A stretch of DNA of 64,000 bases from Nocardia ignorata NBRC 108230 (lineage in GTDB: Bacteria > Actinomycetota > Actinomycetes > Mycobacteriales > Mycobacteriaceae), in NCBI RefSeq assembly GCF_001612905.1, contig NZ_BDBI01000024.1, positions 62,001-126,000 on the forward strand. The letters are read 5' to 3'. Both the position numbers and the translations under genes were made by a program. The notes under the pieces are model-generated. The model did no database searches and was not told the origin of the DNA. It saw nothing but the letters and a program-made list of their open reading frames with translations. Position 1 is the stretch's first letter. Every line of letters starts with the position of its first letter. Of this stretch, positions 8,691 through 17,489 are shown piece by piece.

Positions 8691-9187
8691 GCGCCGATCC
8701 GGTGACCCAGGCCGAGCCGAACCGTCAGGTCGTGAAAACCGTTGCGCTCGTTGCCTTCCTGGTGCTGGCGCTGGTGTTCTACTTCGTCCGCCTCGGTGGC
8801 CTTGCCATCGCCTACATCGCCGACGGCAAGCCGGCGGGCATCGCCATCGGCATCGGCATGCTCTTGTTGCCGATCGTCGGCGTATGGATCGTGTGGACCA
8901 CCTTGCGGGCCGCCCTCGATCATCAGCGCCTGGCCCGGCGCATCCACGAGGAGGGCCGCGAGGTCGACACCTCGCAGCTGGCGCGCCGCCCGTCCGGCCG
9001 CATCGAACGCGACGCGGCCGATGCCCTGTTCGCCGAGATCAAGGCCGAGTGGGAGGCCGATCCGGACAACTGGCGCAGCTCCTACCGCCTGGCTCGCGCC
9101 TACGACTATGCCGGTGACCGCACCCGTGCTCGCGAAACCATGCGCCGTGCGGTGGCACTCGAGAAACTGGAACGCGACGGAAAGTAG
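8687..9187 (+). CDS. Small membrane protein with C-terminal helical-repeat region
   Basis: 166 residues. Two hydrophobic segments (about residues 17-45 and 53-75) are followed by a soluble domain with DALFAEIKAEWEADPDNW and SYRLARAYDYAGDRTRARET, which reads like one TPR unit. It is translationally coupled to dapB through a GTGA overlap. Similar dapB-linked membrane proteins occur in other Nocardia-like genomes as far as I recall; no function is assigned. Confidence 0.85.
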   Translation: MSADPVTQAEPNRQVVKTVALVAFLVLALVFYFVRLGGLAIAYIADGKPAGIAIGIGMLLLPIVGVWIVWTTLRAALDHQRLARRIHEEGREVDTSQLARRPSGRIERDAADALFAEIKAEWEADPDNWRSSYRLARAYDYAGDRTRARETMRRAVALEKLERDGK

Positions 9188-9190
9188 CTC

Positions 9191-9643
9191 ATGGCCCGGT
9201 TGCTGATCGTCCACCACACCCCATCGCCGCACACGCAGGCGATGTTCGAAGCGGTCCTGTCCGGTGCCACCGACCCGGAGATCGAGGGCGTGGAAGTGGT
9301 GCGCCGAGCCGCGCTGGCCGTCACCGCCGTCGACGTGCTGGAGGCCGACGGCTACCTGCTCGGCACCCCGGCCAACCTCGGCTACATGAGCGGCGCCCTC
9401 AAGCACGCCTTCGACACCATCTACTACCCGTGCCTCGACTCCACCCGCGGTCGGCCCTACGGGCTGTACCTGCACGGCAACGAGGGCACCGAGGGGGCCG
9501 AGGCGAGCGTCGAGCGGATCACCACCGGGCTGGGGTGGACGCGGGCGGCCGCGCCGGTGGTGGTGTCGGGGCCGCCGGGCAAGGCCGAACTGGAGCGTTG
9601 CTGGGAGCTCGGGGCCACCATCGCCGCAGGTCTGATGGGGTAA
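9191..9643 (+). CDS. Flavodoxin-like NAD(P)H-dependent oxidoreductase
   Basis: 150 residues. The start MARLLIVHHTPSPHTQAM matches the phosphate-binding loop of flavodoxin-fold (WrbA/FMN reductase) proteins, and LLGTPANLGYMSGALKHAFD matches the second FMN loop. It probably binds FMN and transfers electrons to a small acceptor. The gap to the upstream membrane-protein gene is 3 bases, so it belongs to the dapB operon. Confidence 0.85.
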   Translation: MARLLIVHHTPSPHTQAMFEAVLSGATDPEIEGVEVVRRAALAVTAVDVLEADGYLLGTPANLGYMSGALKHAFDTIYYPCLDSTRGRPYGLYLHGNEGTEGAEASVERITTGLGWTRAAAPVVVSGPPGKAELERCWELGATIAAGLMG

Positions 9644-9756
9644 GTGGGGTTCGCCCCGAATTCTGGTGGCTGACATCCGCGCCGGCGATACGGTAGAACT
9701 CGACCCGACGTGTTGCGGGCTGGCCGCGGATGGGTGTTCGAGATGGGGAGTGGTCG

Positions 9757-10422
9757 GTGACCGAGGTGCAGACGGTGCGACGGATCGGGTTGGTCGAGGA
9801 CCACGAATCGGTGGCGATCGGGTTGGCCGCCATGCTCGGCCCCGAACCAGACCTGGAACTGGTCGCCACCGCCGAGACCGTCGCGGGCTTGCTCGCCGAC
9901 GCCGACGACCTGGACCTGGTGGTGCTCGACCTGCGCCTGCCCGACGGATCGAGCCCCGAGGACAACGTCACCGCGCTGCGCGAGCGCGGCATCGAGGTGC
10001 TGGTGTTCACCGGCGCCGACAACGCCTTCCTCGTCCGCTCGGCCGCCAAGGCGGGCGTGCTCGGCGTGCTGCGCAAATCCGAGGGCGCGGCCACCGTGGT
10101 CGACGCCGTGCGCCGCGCCGCCTCCGGCGAACAGGTGGTCACCACCGACTGGGCCGCCGCCATCGACGGCGACCCGCAGCTGTCCGACGTGGGTCTGAGC
10201 CCGCGCCAGGAGGAAGTGCTCATGCTCTACGCCTCGGGCGAGAAGGCCTCGCGCGTGGCCCGCCTGACGGGGCTGTCGGAACAGACCGTCAACGACTACC
10301 TCGGCCGCATCCGGCAGAAATACGCCGACGCGGGCAGGCCCGCGCCCACCAAGACCGACCTGTACAAACGGGCCGTCGAGGACGGGTGGCTGCCCGTGCC
10401 GGAGAGGCAGCAGCGCACGTGA
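9757..10422 (+). CDS. LuxR-family response regulator of a two-component module
   Basis: About 221 residues. The receiver domain is RIGLVEDHESVAIGL with the acceptor Asp in LVVLDLRLPDGS and the conserved Lys in LRKSEG. The C-terminal HTH is LSPRQEEVLMLYASG to SEQTVNDYLGRIRQKY, followed by the actinobacterial tail TKTDLYKRAVEDGW. GTG 9757 has GGGGAG 6 bases upstream and is preferred over ATG 9730. The stop codon overlaps the kinase start (GTGA), so both are made together. Confidence 0.92.
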   Translation: MTEVQTVRRIGLVEDHESVAIGLAAMLGPEPDLELVATAETVAGLLADADDLDLVVLDLRLPDGSSPEDNVTALRERGIEVLVFTGADNAFLVRSAAKAGVLGVLRKSEGAATVVDAVRRAASGEQVVTTDWAAAIDGDPQLSDVGLSPRQEEVLMLYASGEKASRVARLTGLSEQTVNDYLGRIRQKYADAGRPAPTKTDLYKRAVEDGWLPVPERQQRT

Positions 10423-11633
10423 GCACCGCGGTCGCCGCCGCGCCCGCACCTGTCGCCGAGATCGACCTGTCGCACGCGGCGACCGATCAGATCCTGCGCA
10501 GGCTCGGAGTGGTCATCGGGATCGGCGCGCTGATCGTGATGATGCTCGAATTGCCCGCGGTGCTGGTGCAACCGGTCTACCTCGCCCGCTGGCCCGAGAT
10601 CCACCTCGTGTCGGCCTATGTGCTGTTCGCGGTGCTGGCGATCGTGTCGGCGCGCGGCCCGGTGCGCGCCATCCGGCGTGCGGCCGGGGCCGCCGCGGTG
10701 GTCTATCTCGCGGCGGCGGCGGTGACGCCGCTGCTGTACTCGGTGACCTACATCGGCTCGTTCGCGTCCTGGCCCTACCGGGGCCTGGCCGTCGGTGCGC
10801 TGGCGGCCGGTCTGGCATGGCCACGGCGGGTGGCTGCGGTCTTCGTCGCGCTGCTGGCGACGGTGGCCGCGATATCGAATGTGCTGGTGATCCCGGGCAG
10901 TTCGATGTGGACGCTGGTCGGTGACATCACCCGGGCGCTCGGGGTGGCCGCGCTGTTCCTGTGGTGCGTGGTGTACGCGCGGGCCGCCGCCGAACGCGTC
11001 GACCGGGAGGCCATCCGGCAGCGGGTGCGCGCCGCGACGGTCGCGGCGACCACCGCCCGCGAACGCGAAGGCGCCCGCTTCGCCGCACTCATCCACGACG
11101 CGGTGCTGTCGACTCTGCTCGAGGCCTCACGCAGTGCCGGGTCGACGCCGGTGCTGCGCCGCCAGGCCGCGCGCACCCTCGAACAGCTCGAACAGTCGCG
11201 CAACGCCCCCGAGATCGACCACTTCGACGCCGCCGCCACGGTCGAGTTCCTGCGCGACGCGGTGCGTGAAGTGGATCCCGAACTGCCCGTTCAGGTTTCC
11301 TCACGCGGTGCCGACCTGCGGCTGCCGGTGGAATCGGCGCGGGTACTCGGCGCGGCACTGATGGAGGCGGTGCGCAACAGCTTGCGCCATGCGGGTGCAC
11401 CCGGTCGCACCGTCCGGCGTGGCTTGTCGGTGACCATCGCGACCGGCGGCATCCGGGTGGTGCTCACCGACGACGGCGTCGGCTTCGACCCGGCTCGCGT
11501 CCCGGCCGACCGGATGGGCATCACCGGCAGCATCCTCGGCCGCATGCGCACCCTCGCGGGCGGCGCGGCGTTCGTCGAGTCCGCGCCCGGCGCGGGCACC
11601 GTGGTCACCCTGGTGTGGGCCAGCGATGGCTGA
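10419..11633 (+). CDS. Membrane sensor histidine kinase
   Basis: 404 residues from GTG 10419. About five or six membrane segments occupy residues 30-190. A dimerisation helix follows with the likely phospho-acceptor His in FAALIHDAVLSTLLEA, then the ATP-binding domain with N-box LMEAVRNSLRHAG and G-boxes DDGVGFDP and GITGSILGRM. It should phosphorylate the response regulator encoded just upstream. The input signal is unknown; no periplasmic sensor domain is seen, only short loops. The next gene overlaps its 3' end by 8 bases. Confidence 0.92.
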   Translation: MSTAVAAAPAPVAEIDLSHAATDQILRRLGVVIGIGALIVMMLELPAVLVQPVYLARWPEIHLVSAYVLFAVLAIVSARGPVRAIRRAAGAAAVVYLAAAAVTPLLYSVTYIGSFASWPYRGLAVGALAAGLAWPRRVAAVFVALLATVAAISNVLVIPGSSMWTLVGDITRALGVAALFLWCVVYARAAAERVDREAIRQRVRAATVAATTAREREGARFAALIHDAVLSTLLEASRSAGSTPVLRRQAARTLEQLEQSRNAPEIDHFDAAATVEFLRDAVREVDPELPVQVSSRGADLRLPVESARVLGAALMEAVRNSLRHAGAPGRTVRRGLSVTIATGGIRVVLTDDGVGFDPARVPADRMGITGSILGRMRTLAGGAAFVESAPGAGTVVTLVWASDG

Positions 11634-12651
11634 GCGCGACCTGCCGTTCGGGATGCGCGACCTGTTCGGCCTCAGCGACGGCACCGCCTGGCTGTTCGTC
11701 GTCATCTTCGAAGCGACCATCGTGATGCACCTGCGGGTGAACTTCGGCATCGCCCCCCTACTGCCCGCCACGGCCGCGCTGCTGCTGATGGCGGCGGCCG
11801 CGCTGGTGGTGCTGGTGTTCCCGATGGATCCGCTGCCCTGGCCGCCCACGGTGTTCGTCGCGGCCGCCGGACCGATGGCGATGGCGCTGACCGTGCCGTG
11901 GGTGCAGAACCCCTCGGGCTTCTCGAATCAGCTGTGGACGGCCTATCCCACTTCGTACCTGCTGGCCATGCTCGTCCTGCGCGGGCGGGTCGGTGCGGCC
12001 TGGCTCGGCGTGACCGCGGCCGCCTCGGTGCTCATGACACTCGGGGTGTTCACCGACTGGCACGCGGAAACCGTGGTGCGCGCGCTGACCCCGATCGCGA
12101 CCGTCGGCGCGGTGACGGTGTTCATGGCCATCGTGCGGCCCACCCAGCGCTCGCTGCGCGAGCTGGGATCGCAGGCGAATCTGCGCGCCGCCACCGAGGC
12201 GGCCCTGCACGCGGCGACCGCCGAGCGGGACCGTCAGCTGGTCCGGCTGGACCAGGTGGCGGGCCCCATCCTGACCCGCATCGCCGAGGGCCGCGAACTC
12301 ACCGACGACGAACGCGAACAGTGCAGGCTGCTCGAAGCCGAACTGCGCGACGGGTTGCGCGCCCCCGAACTGGTCACCGAACGCCTCAGCGCCGCCGCCC
12401 GGGGCGCCCGGGCGCGCGGAGTGGAGGTGACACTCCTCGACGACGGTGGCTTCCGCGGTGTCCCGGAATGGGTGCGGCGCAACGTGATCGAGGCCGCCGT
12501 CGAGGCACTGGACGCGGCCCGGGCGGGCACCGTCACCGTGCGGGTGCTGCCCATCGGCAGGCGCTGGGTGGCGACGGTGCTGGCCACCGGACCCGACGGT
12601 GACCGGCGCACCGAGATCGATACCGCCGGTGACGTGCGGGTTTCCACCTGA
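11626..12651 (+). CDS. Degenerate histidine-kinase-like membrane protein, third member of the two-component module
   Basis: 341 residues. Five to six hydrophobic segments (residues 17-165) are followed by a helical linker rich in Ala/Arg/Glu and a C-terminal domain. The topology matches the preceding kinase, but the acceptor His is absent and the position of the N-box reads VIEAAVEALDAAR instead of an Asn motif. No GxG nucleotide motif remains. It is coupled to the kinase by an 8-base overlap, so it probably acts as a non-catalytic partner or modulator. This is inference from layout and motif loss. Confidence 0.75.
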   Translation: MAERDLPFGMRDLFGLSDGTAWLFVVIFEATIVMHLRVNFGIAPLLPATAALLLMAAAALVVLVFPMDPLPWPPTVFVAAAGPMAMALTVPWVQNPSGFSNQLWTAYPTSYLLAMLVLRGRVGAAWLGVTAAASVLMTLGVFTDWHAETVVRALTPIATVGAVTVFMAIVRPTQRSLRELGSQANLRAATEAALHAATAERDRQLVRLDQVAGPILTRIAEGRELTDDEREQCRLLEAELRDGLRAPELVTERLSAAARGARARGVEVTLLDDGGFRGVPEWVRRNVIEAAVEALDAARAGTVTVRVLPIGRRWVATVLATGPDGDRRTEIDTAGDVRVST

Positions 12652-12687
12652 CCGGAACCTGTCGTACCCCTGTGCCAGGGTGGTGGC

Positions 12688-13887
12688 ATGCAGCGGATGA
12701 ATGCGGCGGCGGCCCGGCGGATCGCGCTGGCCGCCCAGGGTTTCGGCAAACGCCGCCCGGCCAACCCCAAACGGCGGGCGATTCTCGATGTGGTGGCCAG
12801 AACCCGCCTGCTGCAACTGGATTCGGTCTCGGCGGTGGTACGCGCCCACTACGCGCCGGTGTTCAGTCGCATCGGCCCCTACGACCGCACCCTGCTCGAC
12901 GGCGCCGCCTGGAGCGACAGCCCACGCGCCAGGCGCGGTCTCGTCGAGTACTGGGCACACGAGGCCGCGCTCATCCCTGTCGCCGACTGGCCGTTGATGC
13001 GGTGGCGCATGGCCGAATACGAACACGGCCGGTGGGCGGGCATGCGGAAGGCGGCCGAACGCAACCCGACGCTCGGCAAGGACATCCTCGACGTGGTGAC
13101 CGAGGTCGGTGCGGCCAGCGCCCGCGAAATCGAACGGCATCTCGAACTCGACAAGCCGCGACCCAAGGGCACCTGGTGGAATCTCAGCGACACCAAACTG
13201 ATCTGCGAACAGCTGTTCGCGGCAGGCGAGTTGTCCACCGCGCGCCGGGTCGGGTTCACCCGTCACTACGACCTCACCGAGCGCGTCGTCCCCGCCGACA
13301 TCCGTGAGCGTGAGATCGCCGAAGCCGACGCGGTGCGGGAACTGGTGCGCCGCGCGAGCCGGGCGCTCGGCATCGCCACCGAACCCGACCTGCGCGACTA
13401 CTACCGGCTGCACCGCCGCCAGAGCGCCCCGGCCATCGCCGAACTCGTCGACGCCGGCGAACTCGTGCCCGTCGATGTCGACGGGTGGGACGCACCGGCC
13501 TACCTGCACCCGGAGGCGAGTATCCCGCGCCGGATCACCGGTGCGGCCCTGCTGTGCCCGTTCGACCCGCTCATCTTCTTCCGGCCGCGCACGCAGCGTG
13601 TATTCGACTTCCACTACCGCATCGAGATCTACACACCCGAACCCCAACGGGTGCACGGGTATTACGTCTTCCCGTTCCTGCTGGACGGCAAGCTCGTCGG
13701 CCGGGTAGACCTGCGCGCCGAACGCGCGACCGGGCGGCTGCTCGCGCCCGCCGCGTTCGCCGAACCCGGCCACGCCACCGCCGAGACCGCGCACGCCCTT
13801 CGCGGCGCGCTGCGGGAGATGGCGGACTGGCTCGAACTCGACGAGGTGGTGATAGGCGAACGCGGCGACCTGGCCCCGCTGTTATGA
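12688..13887 (+). CDS. YcaQ/AlkX-type winged-helix DNA glycosylase
   Basis: 399 residues of the HTH_42 family, whose studied members unhook DNA interstrand crosslinks. The N-terminal RLLQLDSVSAVVRAHY contains the Q-L-D motif that replaces the QxQ of AlkZ in the YcaQ/AlkX branch. Winged-helix repeats follow, and a conserved C-terminal block ALLCPFDPLIFFRPRTQRVF is present. The cytoplasmic repair role is taken from the family. The start may be ATG 12688 or 12697. It stands alone between the signalling module and a convergent ribbon-helix-helix gene. Confidence 0.85.
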   Translation: MQRMNAAAARRIALAAQGFGKRRPANPKRRAILDVVARTRLLQLDSVSAVVRAHYAPVFSRIGPYDRTLLDGAAWSDSPRARRGLVEYWAHEAALIPVADWPLMRWRMAEYEHGRWAGMRKAAERNPTLGKDILDVVTEVGAASAREIERHLELDKPRPKGTWWNLSDTKLICEQLFAAGELSTARRVGFTRHYDLTERVVPADIREREIAEADAVRELVRRASRALGIATEPDLRDYYRLHRRQSAPAIAELVDAGELVPVDVDGWDAPAYLHPEASIPRRITGAALLCPFDPLIFFRPRTQRVFDFHYRIEIYTPEPQRVHGYYVFPFLLDGKLVGRVDLRAERATGRLLAPAAFAEPGHATAETAHALRGALREMADWLELDEVVIGERGDLAPLL

Positions 13888-13898
13888 CCGGGTGCGCG

Positions 13899-14336
13899 TC
13901 ACCACTTCTGTCCGCGCATCTGATCGCGCAACGCGCCGGTGACCGCACCCGAGAGCCACGAGTTCAATGACTGTCCGTTCTGCTGGGCGGCTTCCTCGGC
14001 GCGGGACTTGAGCTGTTCGACCAGACGCAGGGTGACGCGGCTGATGTCACCGGTCATCTCCTCGAAGGTCGGGGGTTCGGCGTCGTCGCCGGACGTGTTC
14101 TTGCGCACGTCGGCTACGACGTCGGTGCCGTCGAGACGCACGTGCACGGTGCGGTCACCGAGCTCGGTACTGATCTCGGCGGCCAGTTCCGACAGCGCCG
14201 ACAGCAGCACCAGCCGGTGCGAGCTCTCCACCGCTGCGGCCAGTGCGGCGGCGGTGGCCTGCGTTTTCTCGTCGCCGAGAGCCGCGGCGGCGAGCAGTTC
14301 CTCGCGCAGCCGCGCGGTGTGAGCGTTCAGATCCAT
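13899..14336 (-). CDS. Ribbon-helix-helix (HicB/CopG-like) DNA-binding protein
   Basis: 145 residues. The C-terminal 45 residues RVTLRLVEQLKSRAEEAA plus QNGQSLNSWLSGAV match the ribbon-helix-helix pattern: one strand, then two helices with an Asn-Ser-Trp turn. The N-terminal part is helical and of unknown role, perhaps oligomerisation or ligand binding. No toxin gene is adjacent, so an antitoxin role is not supported. Three near-identical octamers overlap the start codon, which suggests autoregulation and possibly control of divergent dapA. Confidence 0.75.
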   Translation of the reverse strand: MDLNAHTARLREELLAAAALGDEKTQATAAALAAAVESSHRLVLLSALSELAAEISTELGDRTVHVRLDGTDVVADVRKNTSGDDAEPPTFEEMTGDISRVTLRLVEQLKSRAEEAAQQNGQSLNSWLSGAVTGALRDQMRGQKW

Positions 14337-14366
14337 GACATCAGCATGACGTCACATATGACATCA
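14336..14366. promoter_or_regulatory. Triple octamer operator for the ribbon-helix-helix protein
   Basis: TGACATCA (14336-14343), TGACGTCA (14347-14354) and TGACATCA (14359-14366) repeat at 11- and 12-base steps, close to one helical turn. The central unit is a perfect palindrome. The array begins within the start codon of the ribbon-helix-helix gene and ends 85 bases before dapA. Confidence 0.6.
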
Positions 14367-14450
14367 CGCAAGGAAGGCGACCCCTACCGGCCGCGACTTC
14401 GGCCGCTAGGGTGTCGAGGCTCTCGAGCCGACCGGGTAGCCTTTCTGACC

Positions 14451-15359
14451 ATGACGAACGGTGAATCGACGCCCACGGAGCTGCACGCATCCGGCACGGT
14501 AGGTGTCGCGATGGTGACCCCCTTCAGCGCTGCGGGCAAGCTCGACGTGGACGCCGGGGTGGCACTCGCCGCTCGCCTGGTCGATCGCGGCGTCGATCTG
14601 CTCGTCGTCTCGGGCACCACCGGCGAGTCGCCGACCACCACCGAATCGGAGAAGGTCGACCTGCTGCGTGCCGTCGTCGACGCCGTCGGCGACCGCGCCA
14701 CCATCATGGCCGGTGCCGGAACCTACGACACCGCGCACTCCATCGAGCTCTCGCGCGCCGCCGAGAACGCGGGCGCGCACGGTCTGCTCGTGGTGACCCC
14801 CTACTACTCCCGGCCGACGCAGGAGGGGCTGATCGCGCATTTCACCGCGGTCGCCGACGCCACGTCGCTGCCGGTGACGCTCTACGACATTCCACCGCGG
14901 TCGGTGGTGCCGATCGCCATCGACACGATCCGATATCTGTCCGAGCATCCGAACATCGTCGCCGTGAAGGACGCCAAGGGCGACCTCGTCTCCGGTGCCG
15001 ATCTCATCTCGAGCACCGGACTGGCGTTCTACTCCGGTGACGACGGGCTCAATCTGCCCTGGCTCTCGGTGGGTGCTGTCGGATTCATCAGTGTGATCGG
15101 GCATCTGGTGCCCGAACGCCTGCGCGAGATCCACCAGGCCTACACGGCCGGTGAGGTGGCTCGGGCCAGGGAGCTCAACGCGACACTGCTGCCGCTGTAC
15201 GCGGCCATGACCCGCCTGGGAGGTGTGGCGATGTGTAAGGGAGGACTTCAATTGCTCGGGATCGACGTGGGTGAACCACGGTTGCCCCAACTGATGCCGA
15301 CGCCGGCTCAGCTCGACGAGCTGGCGCTGGATCTGCAAGCCGCGGGGGTGACCGCGTGA
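14451..15359 (+). CDS. dapA: 4-hydroxy-tetrahydrodipicolinate synthase
   Basis: 302 residues. It condenses pyruvate with aspartate semialdehyde to open the diaminopimelate pathway. The Schiff-base Lys is in IVAVKDAKGD, the catalytic Tyr in LVVTPYYSRP, and the substrate loop is VSGTTGESPT. ATG 14451 is chosen because the fold starts here. TAGCCT (14437-14442) ends 8 bases before it and no ribosome site is visible, which suggests a leaderless mRNA. The stop overlaps the RNase J start (GTGA), as in the mycobacterial dapA-rnj pair. Confidence 0.97.
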   Translation: MTNGESTPTELHASGTVGVAMVTPFSAAGKLDVDAGVALAARLVDRGVDLLVVSGTTGESPTTTESEKVDLLRAVVDAVGDRATIMAGAGTYDTAHSIELSRAAENAGAHGLLVVTPYYSRPTQEGLIAHFTAVADATSLPVTLYDIPPRSVVPIAIDTIRYLSEHPNIVAVKDAKGDLVSGADLISSTGLAFYSGDDGLNLPWLSVGAVGFISVIGHLVPERLREIHQAYTAGEVARARELNATLLPLYAAMTRLGGVAMCKGGLQLLGIDVGEPRLPQLMPTPAQLDELALDLQAAGVTA

Positions 15360-17431
15360 CCGAACCCACTGGTCGTAAGCCCCGCCGCCGGGCCGCGTCG
15401 CGTCCTGCGGGCGCGCCGGAACCAACCCCGGCCGAAACCGTGCGCGAGACCCAGCCGGTCGCCGCGCCGCCTGCGGCCGAGCAGCCCGCTGCCGCACCCG
15501 CCGCAGTGGAGCCGGTCGCCGAGATCGTCGCCGAGGCGGAACTGACGGCCGAGGCCGAGTCGGTACCCGAGGCGCTCGAGATCGCGCAGGATCGCGCCCC
15601 CGCGAAGAAGGCGGCGTCGCGTCGCGCCAAGGCCAAGCCCGCCGAGCAGGCCGCCGCCCAGCAGCCGAACCGTCGCGGTGGCGGCGGTGGCCGGGGCAGG
15701 CAGGGTGGCCGGGGTCGCGGTGACGCGCAGGCCGAGCCGCGCGAGAAGGCGGCGCAGGACAAACTCGGTCTGCCGCCCAAGCTGCCCAAGAACGGGCTGC
15801 GCGTGTTCGCGCTCGGCGGCATCGGCGAAATCGGCCGCAACATGACCGTTTTCGAATACAACGGCAAGTTGCTGATCGTCGACTGCGGTGTGCTGTTCCC
15901 CGAGGACCAGCAGCCCGGCGTCGACCTGATCCTGCCCGACTTCCGGCCCATCGAGGACCGGATGGACGACATCGAGGCGATCGTGCTCACGCACGGTCAC
16001 GAGGACCACATCGGCGCGGTGCCGTTCCTGCTGCGCATGCGCCCCGACATCCCGGTGATCGGCGCCAAGTTCACCCTCGCCCTGGTCGCGGCCAAGGCCC
16101 GTGAGCACCGCCAGCAGCCCCGGCTGCGCGAGGTCGCCGAGGGTGAGACCACCGTGCACGGGCCGTTCGAGCTCGAGTACTTCGCGGTCAACCACTCCAT
16201 CCCCGACGCGCTGGCCGTGGCCATCCGCACCCCGGCGGGCGTGGTGCTGCACACCGGTGACATCAAGCTCGACCAGCTGCCCCTGGACGGCCGCCTCACC
16301 GACCTGGCCGGGTTCTCCCGCCTGGGCGACGAGGGCGTCGACCTGTTCCTGGTCGACTCGACCAACGCCGAGGTCCCCGGCTTCGTCACTCCCGAACGCG
16401 AGATCGGCGGAGTGCTCGACAATGTGATCGGCAAGGCCCGCAACCGGGTGATCGTGGCGTCGTTCGCCAGTCACGTGCACCGCATCCAGCAGGTGGTCGA
16501 CGTGGCCCAGAAGCACAACCGCAAGGTGTGTTTCGTCGGTCGTTCGATGGTGCGCAACATGCAGATCGCCCAGGACCTCGGCTACCTGTCGGTGCCCGAC
16601 AACGTCGTGGTCGAAATGGATCAGGCGGCGACCCTGCCCGGCAACCGCCTGGTGCTGATCTCCACCGGTTCCCAGGGTGAACCGCTCTCGGCGCTGGCGC
16701 GGATGGCCCGCGGCGACCACCGCCAGATCAACATCCGCGCCGACGACCTGATCGTGCTCGCGTCCTCGCTGATCCCCGGCAACGAGAACTCGGTGTTCGC
16801 CGTGGTCAACGGCCTGGCCCGGCTCGGCGCCACGGTCATCACCCAGCAGAGCGCCAAGGTGCACGTCTCCGGGCACGCCTCGGCCGGTGAGCTGCTGTAC
16901 CTGTACAACGCGGTGCGCCCGACCAACGCCATGCCGGTGCACGGCGAATGGCGCCACCTGCGCGCCAACGCCGCGCTCGCGGTGGCCACCGGTGTGCCGG
17001 AGGAGCGGGTCGTGCTCGCCGAGGACGGCGTCGTGGTCGACCTGGTCGACGGCATCGCCTCCATCGTCGGCCGGGTCCCGGTCGGGCACGTCTACGTCGA
17101 CGGCCTCTCCGTCGGTGACGTCGGCGAGTCGACGCTGTCGGACCGCCTGGTCCTCGGTGAGGGTGGCTTCATCTCGATCGCCATCGTCATCGACGCCACC
17201 ACCGGCAAGGCGGTGAGCACCCCCGAGGTCAACGGGCGTGGCTTCTCCGACGACCCCACCGCCCTCGACGGTGCGAACGAGCTGGTCGAGGCGGAGCTGC
17301 TCCGCCTGGCGGGCGAGGGCATCACCGACACCCATCGCATCGCCCAGGGCGTGCGCCGAGTGGTCGGCCGCTGGGTCGCCGACACCTACCGTCGCCGCCC
17401 GATGATCGTGCCGACGGTCATCGGCGTCTGA
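15356..17431 (+). CDS. rnj: Ribonuclease J (metallo-beta-lactamase/beta-CASP)
   Basis: 691 residues. It is an endo/5' exonuclease for mRNA decay and rRNA maturation. The catalytic core begins near residue 145 (LRVFALGGIGEIGRNM); the zinc motif is LTHGHEDHIG and later His/Asp motifs include LHTGDIK and PVHGEWRH. The first 140 residues are disordered, first Ala/Pro/Glu-rich and then Gly/Arg-rich (GRGRQGGRGRG), a likely RNA- or partner-binding tail longer than in Bacillus RNase J. It is translationally coupled to dapA and followed by a strong hairpin. Confidence 0.95.
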   Translation: MTEPTGRKPRRRAASRPAGAPEPTPAETVRETQPVAAPPAAEQPAAAPAAVEPVAEIVAEAELTAEAESVPEALEIAQDRAPAKKAASRRAKAKPAEQAAAQQPNRRGGGGGRGRQGGRGRGDAQAEPREKAAQDKLGLPPKLPKNGLRVFALGGIGEIGRNMTVFEYNGKLLIVDCGVLFPEDQQPGVDLILPDFRPIEDRMDDIEAIVLTHGHEDHIGAVPFLLRMRPDIPVIGAKFTLALVAAKAREHRQQPRLREVAEGETTVHGPFELEYFAVNHSIPDALAVAIRTPAGVVLHTGDIKLDQLPLDGRLTDLAGFSRLGDEGVDLFLVDSTNAEVPGFVTPEREIGGVLDNVIGKARNRVIVASFASHVHRIQQVVDVAQKHNRKVCFVGRSMVRNMQIAQDLGYLSVPDNVVVEMDQAATLPGNRLVLISTGSQGEPLSALARMARGDHRQINIRADDLIVLASSLIPGNENSVFAVVNGLARLGATVITQQSAKVHVSGHASAGELLYLYNAVRPTNAMPVHGEWRHLRANAALAVATGVPEERVVLAEDGVVVDLVDGIASIVGRVPVGHVYVDGLSVGDVGESTLSDRLVLGEGGFISIAIVIDATTGKAVSTPEVNGRGFSDDPTALDGANELVEAELLRLAGEGITDTHRIAQGVRRVVGRWVADTYRRRPMIVPTVIGV

Positions 17432-17443
17432 CCTCACGGAACA

Positions 17444-17482
17444 CGAAAACCGCCGGGTGACGTTGTCGCCCGGCGGTTTTCG
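17444..17482. terminator. Bidirectional terminator after RNase J
   Basis: The perfect 14-bp arms CGAAAACCGCCGGG (17444-17457) and CCCGGCGGTTTTCG (17469-17482) are separated by 11 bases. The A-run on one side and T-run on the other allow intrinsic termination from both strands. It lies between convergent genes. Confidence 0.85.
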
Positions 17483-17489
17483 TCTCTTC

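Noticed and set aside
13899..14336. Toxin-antitoxin pair
   Set aside because: The ribbon-helix-helix protein has no small toxin ORF next to it on either side.
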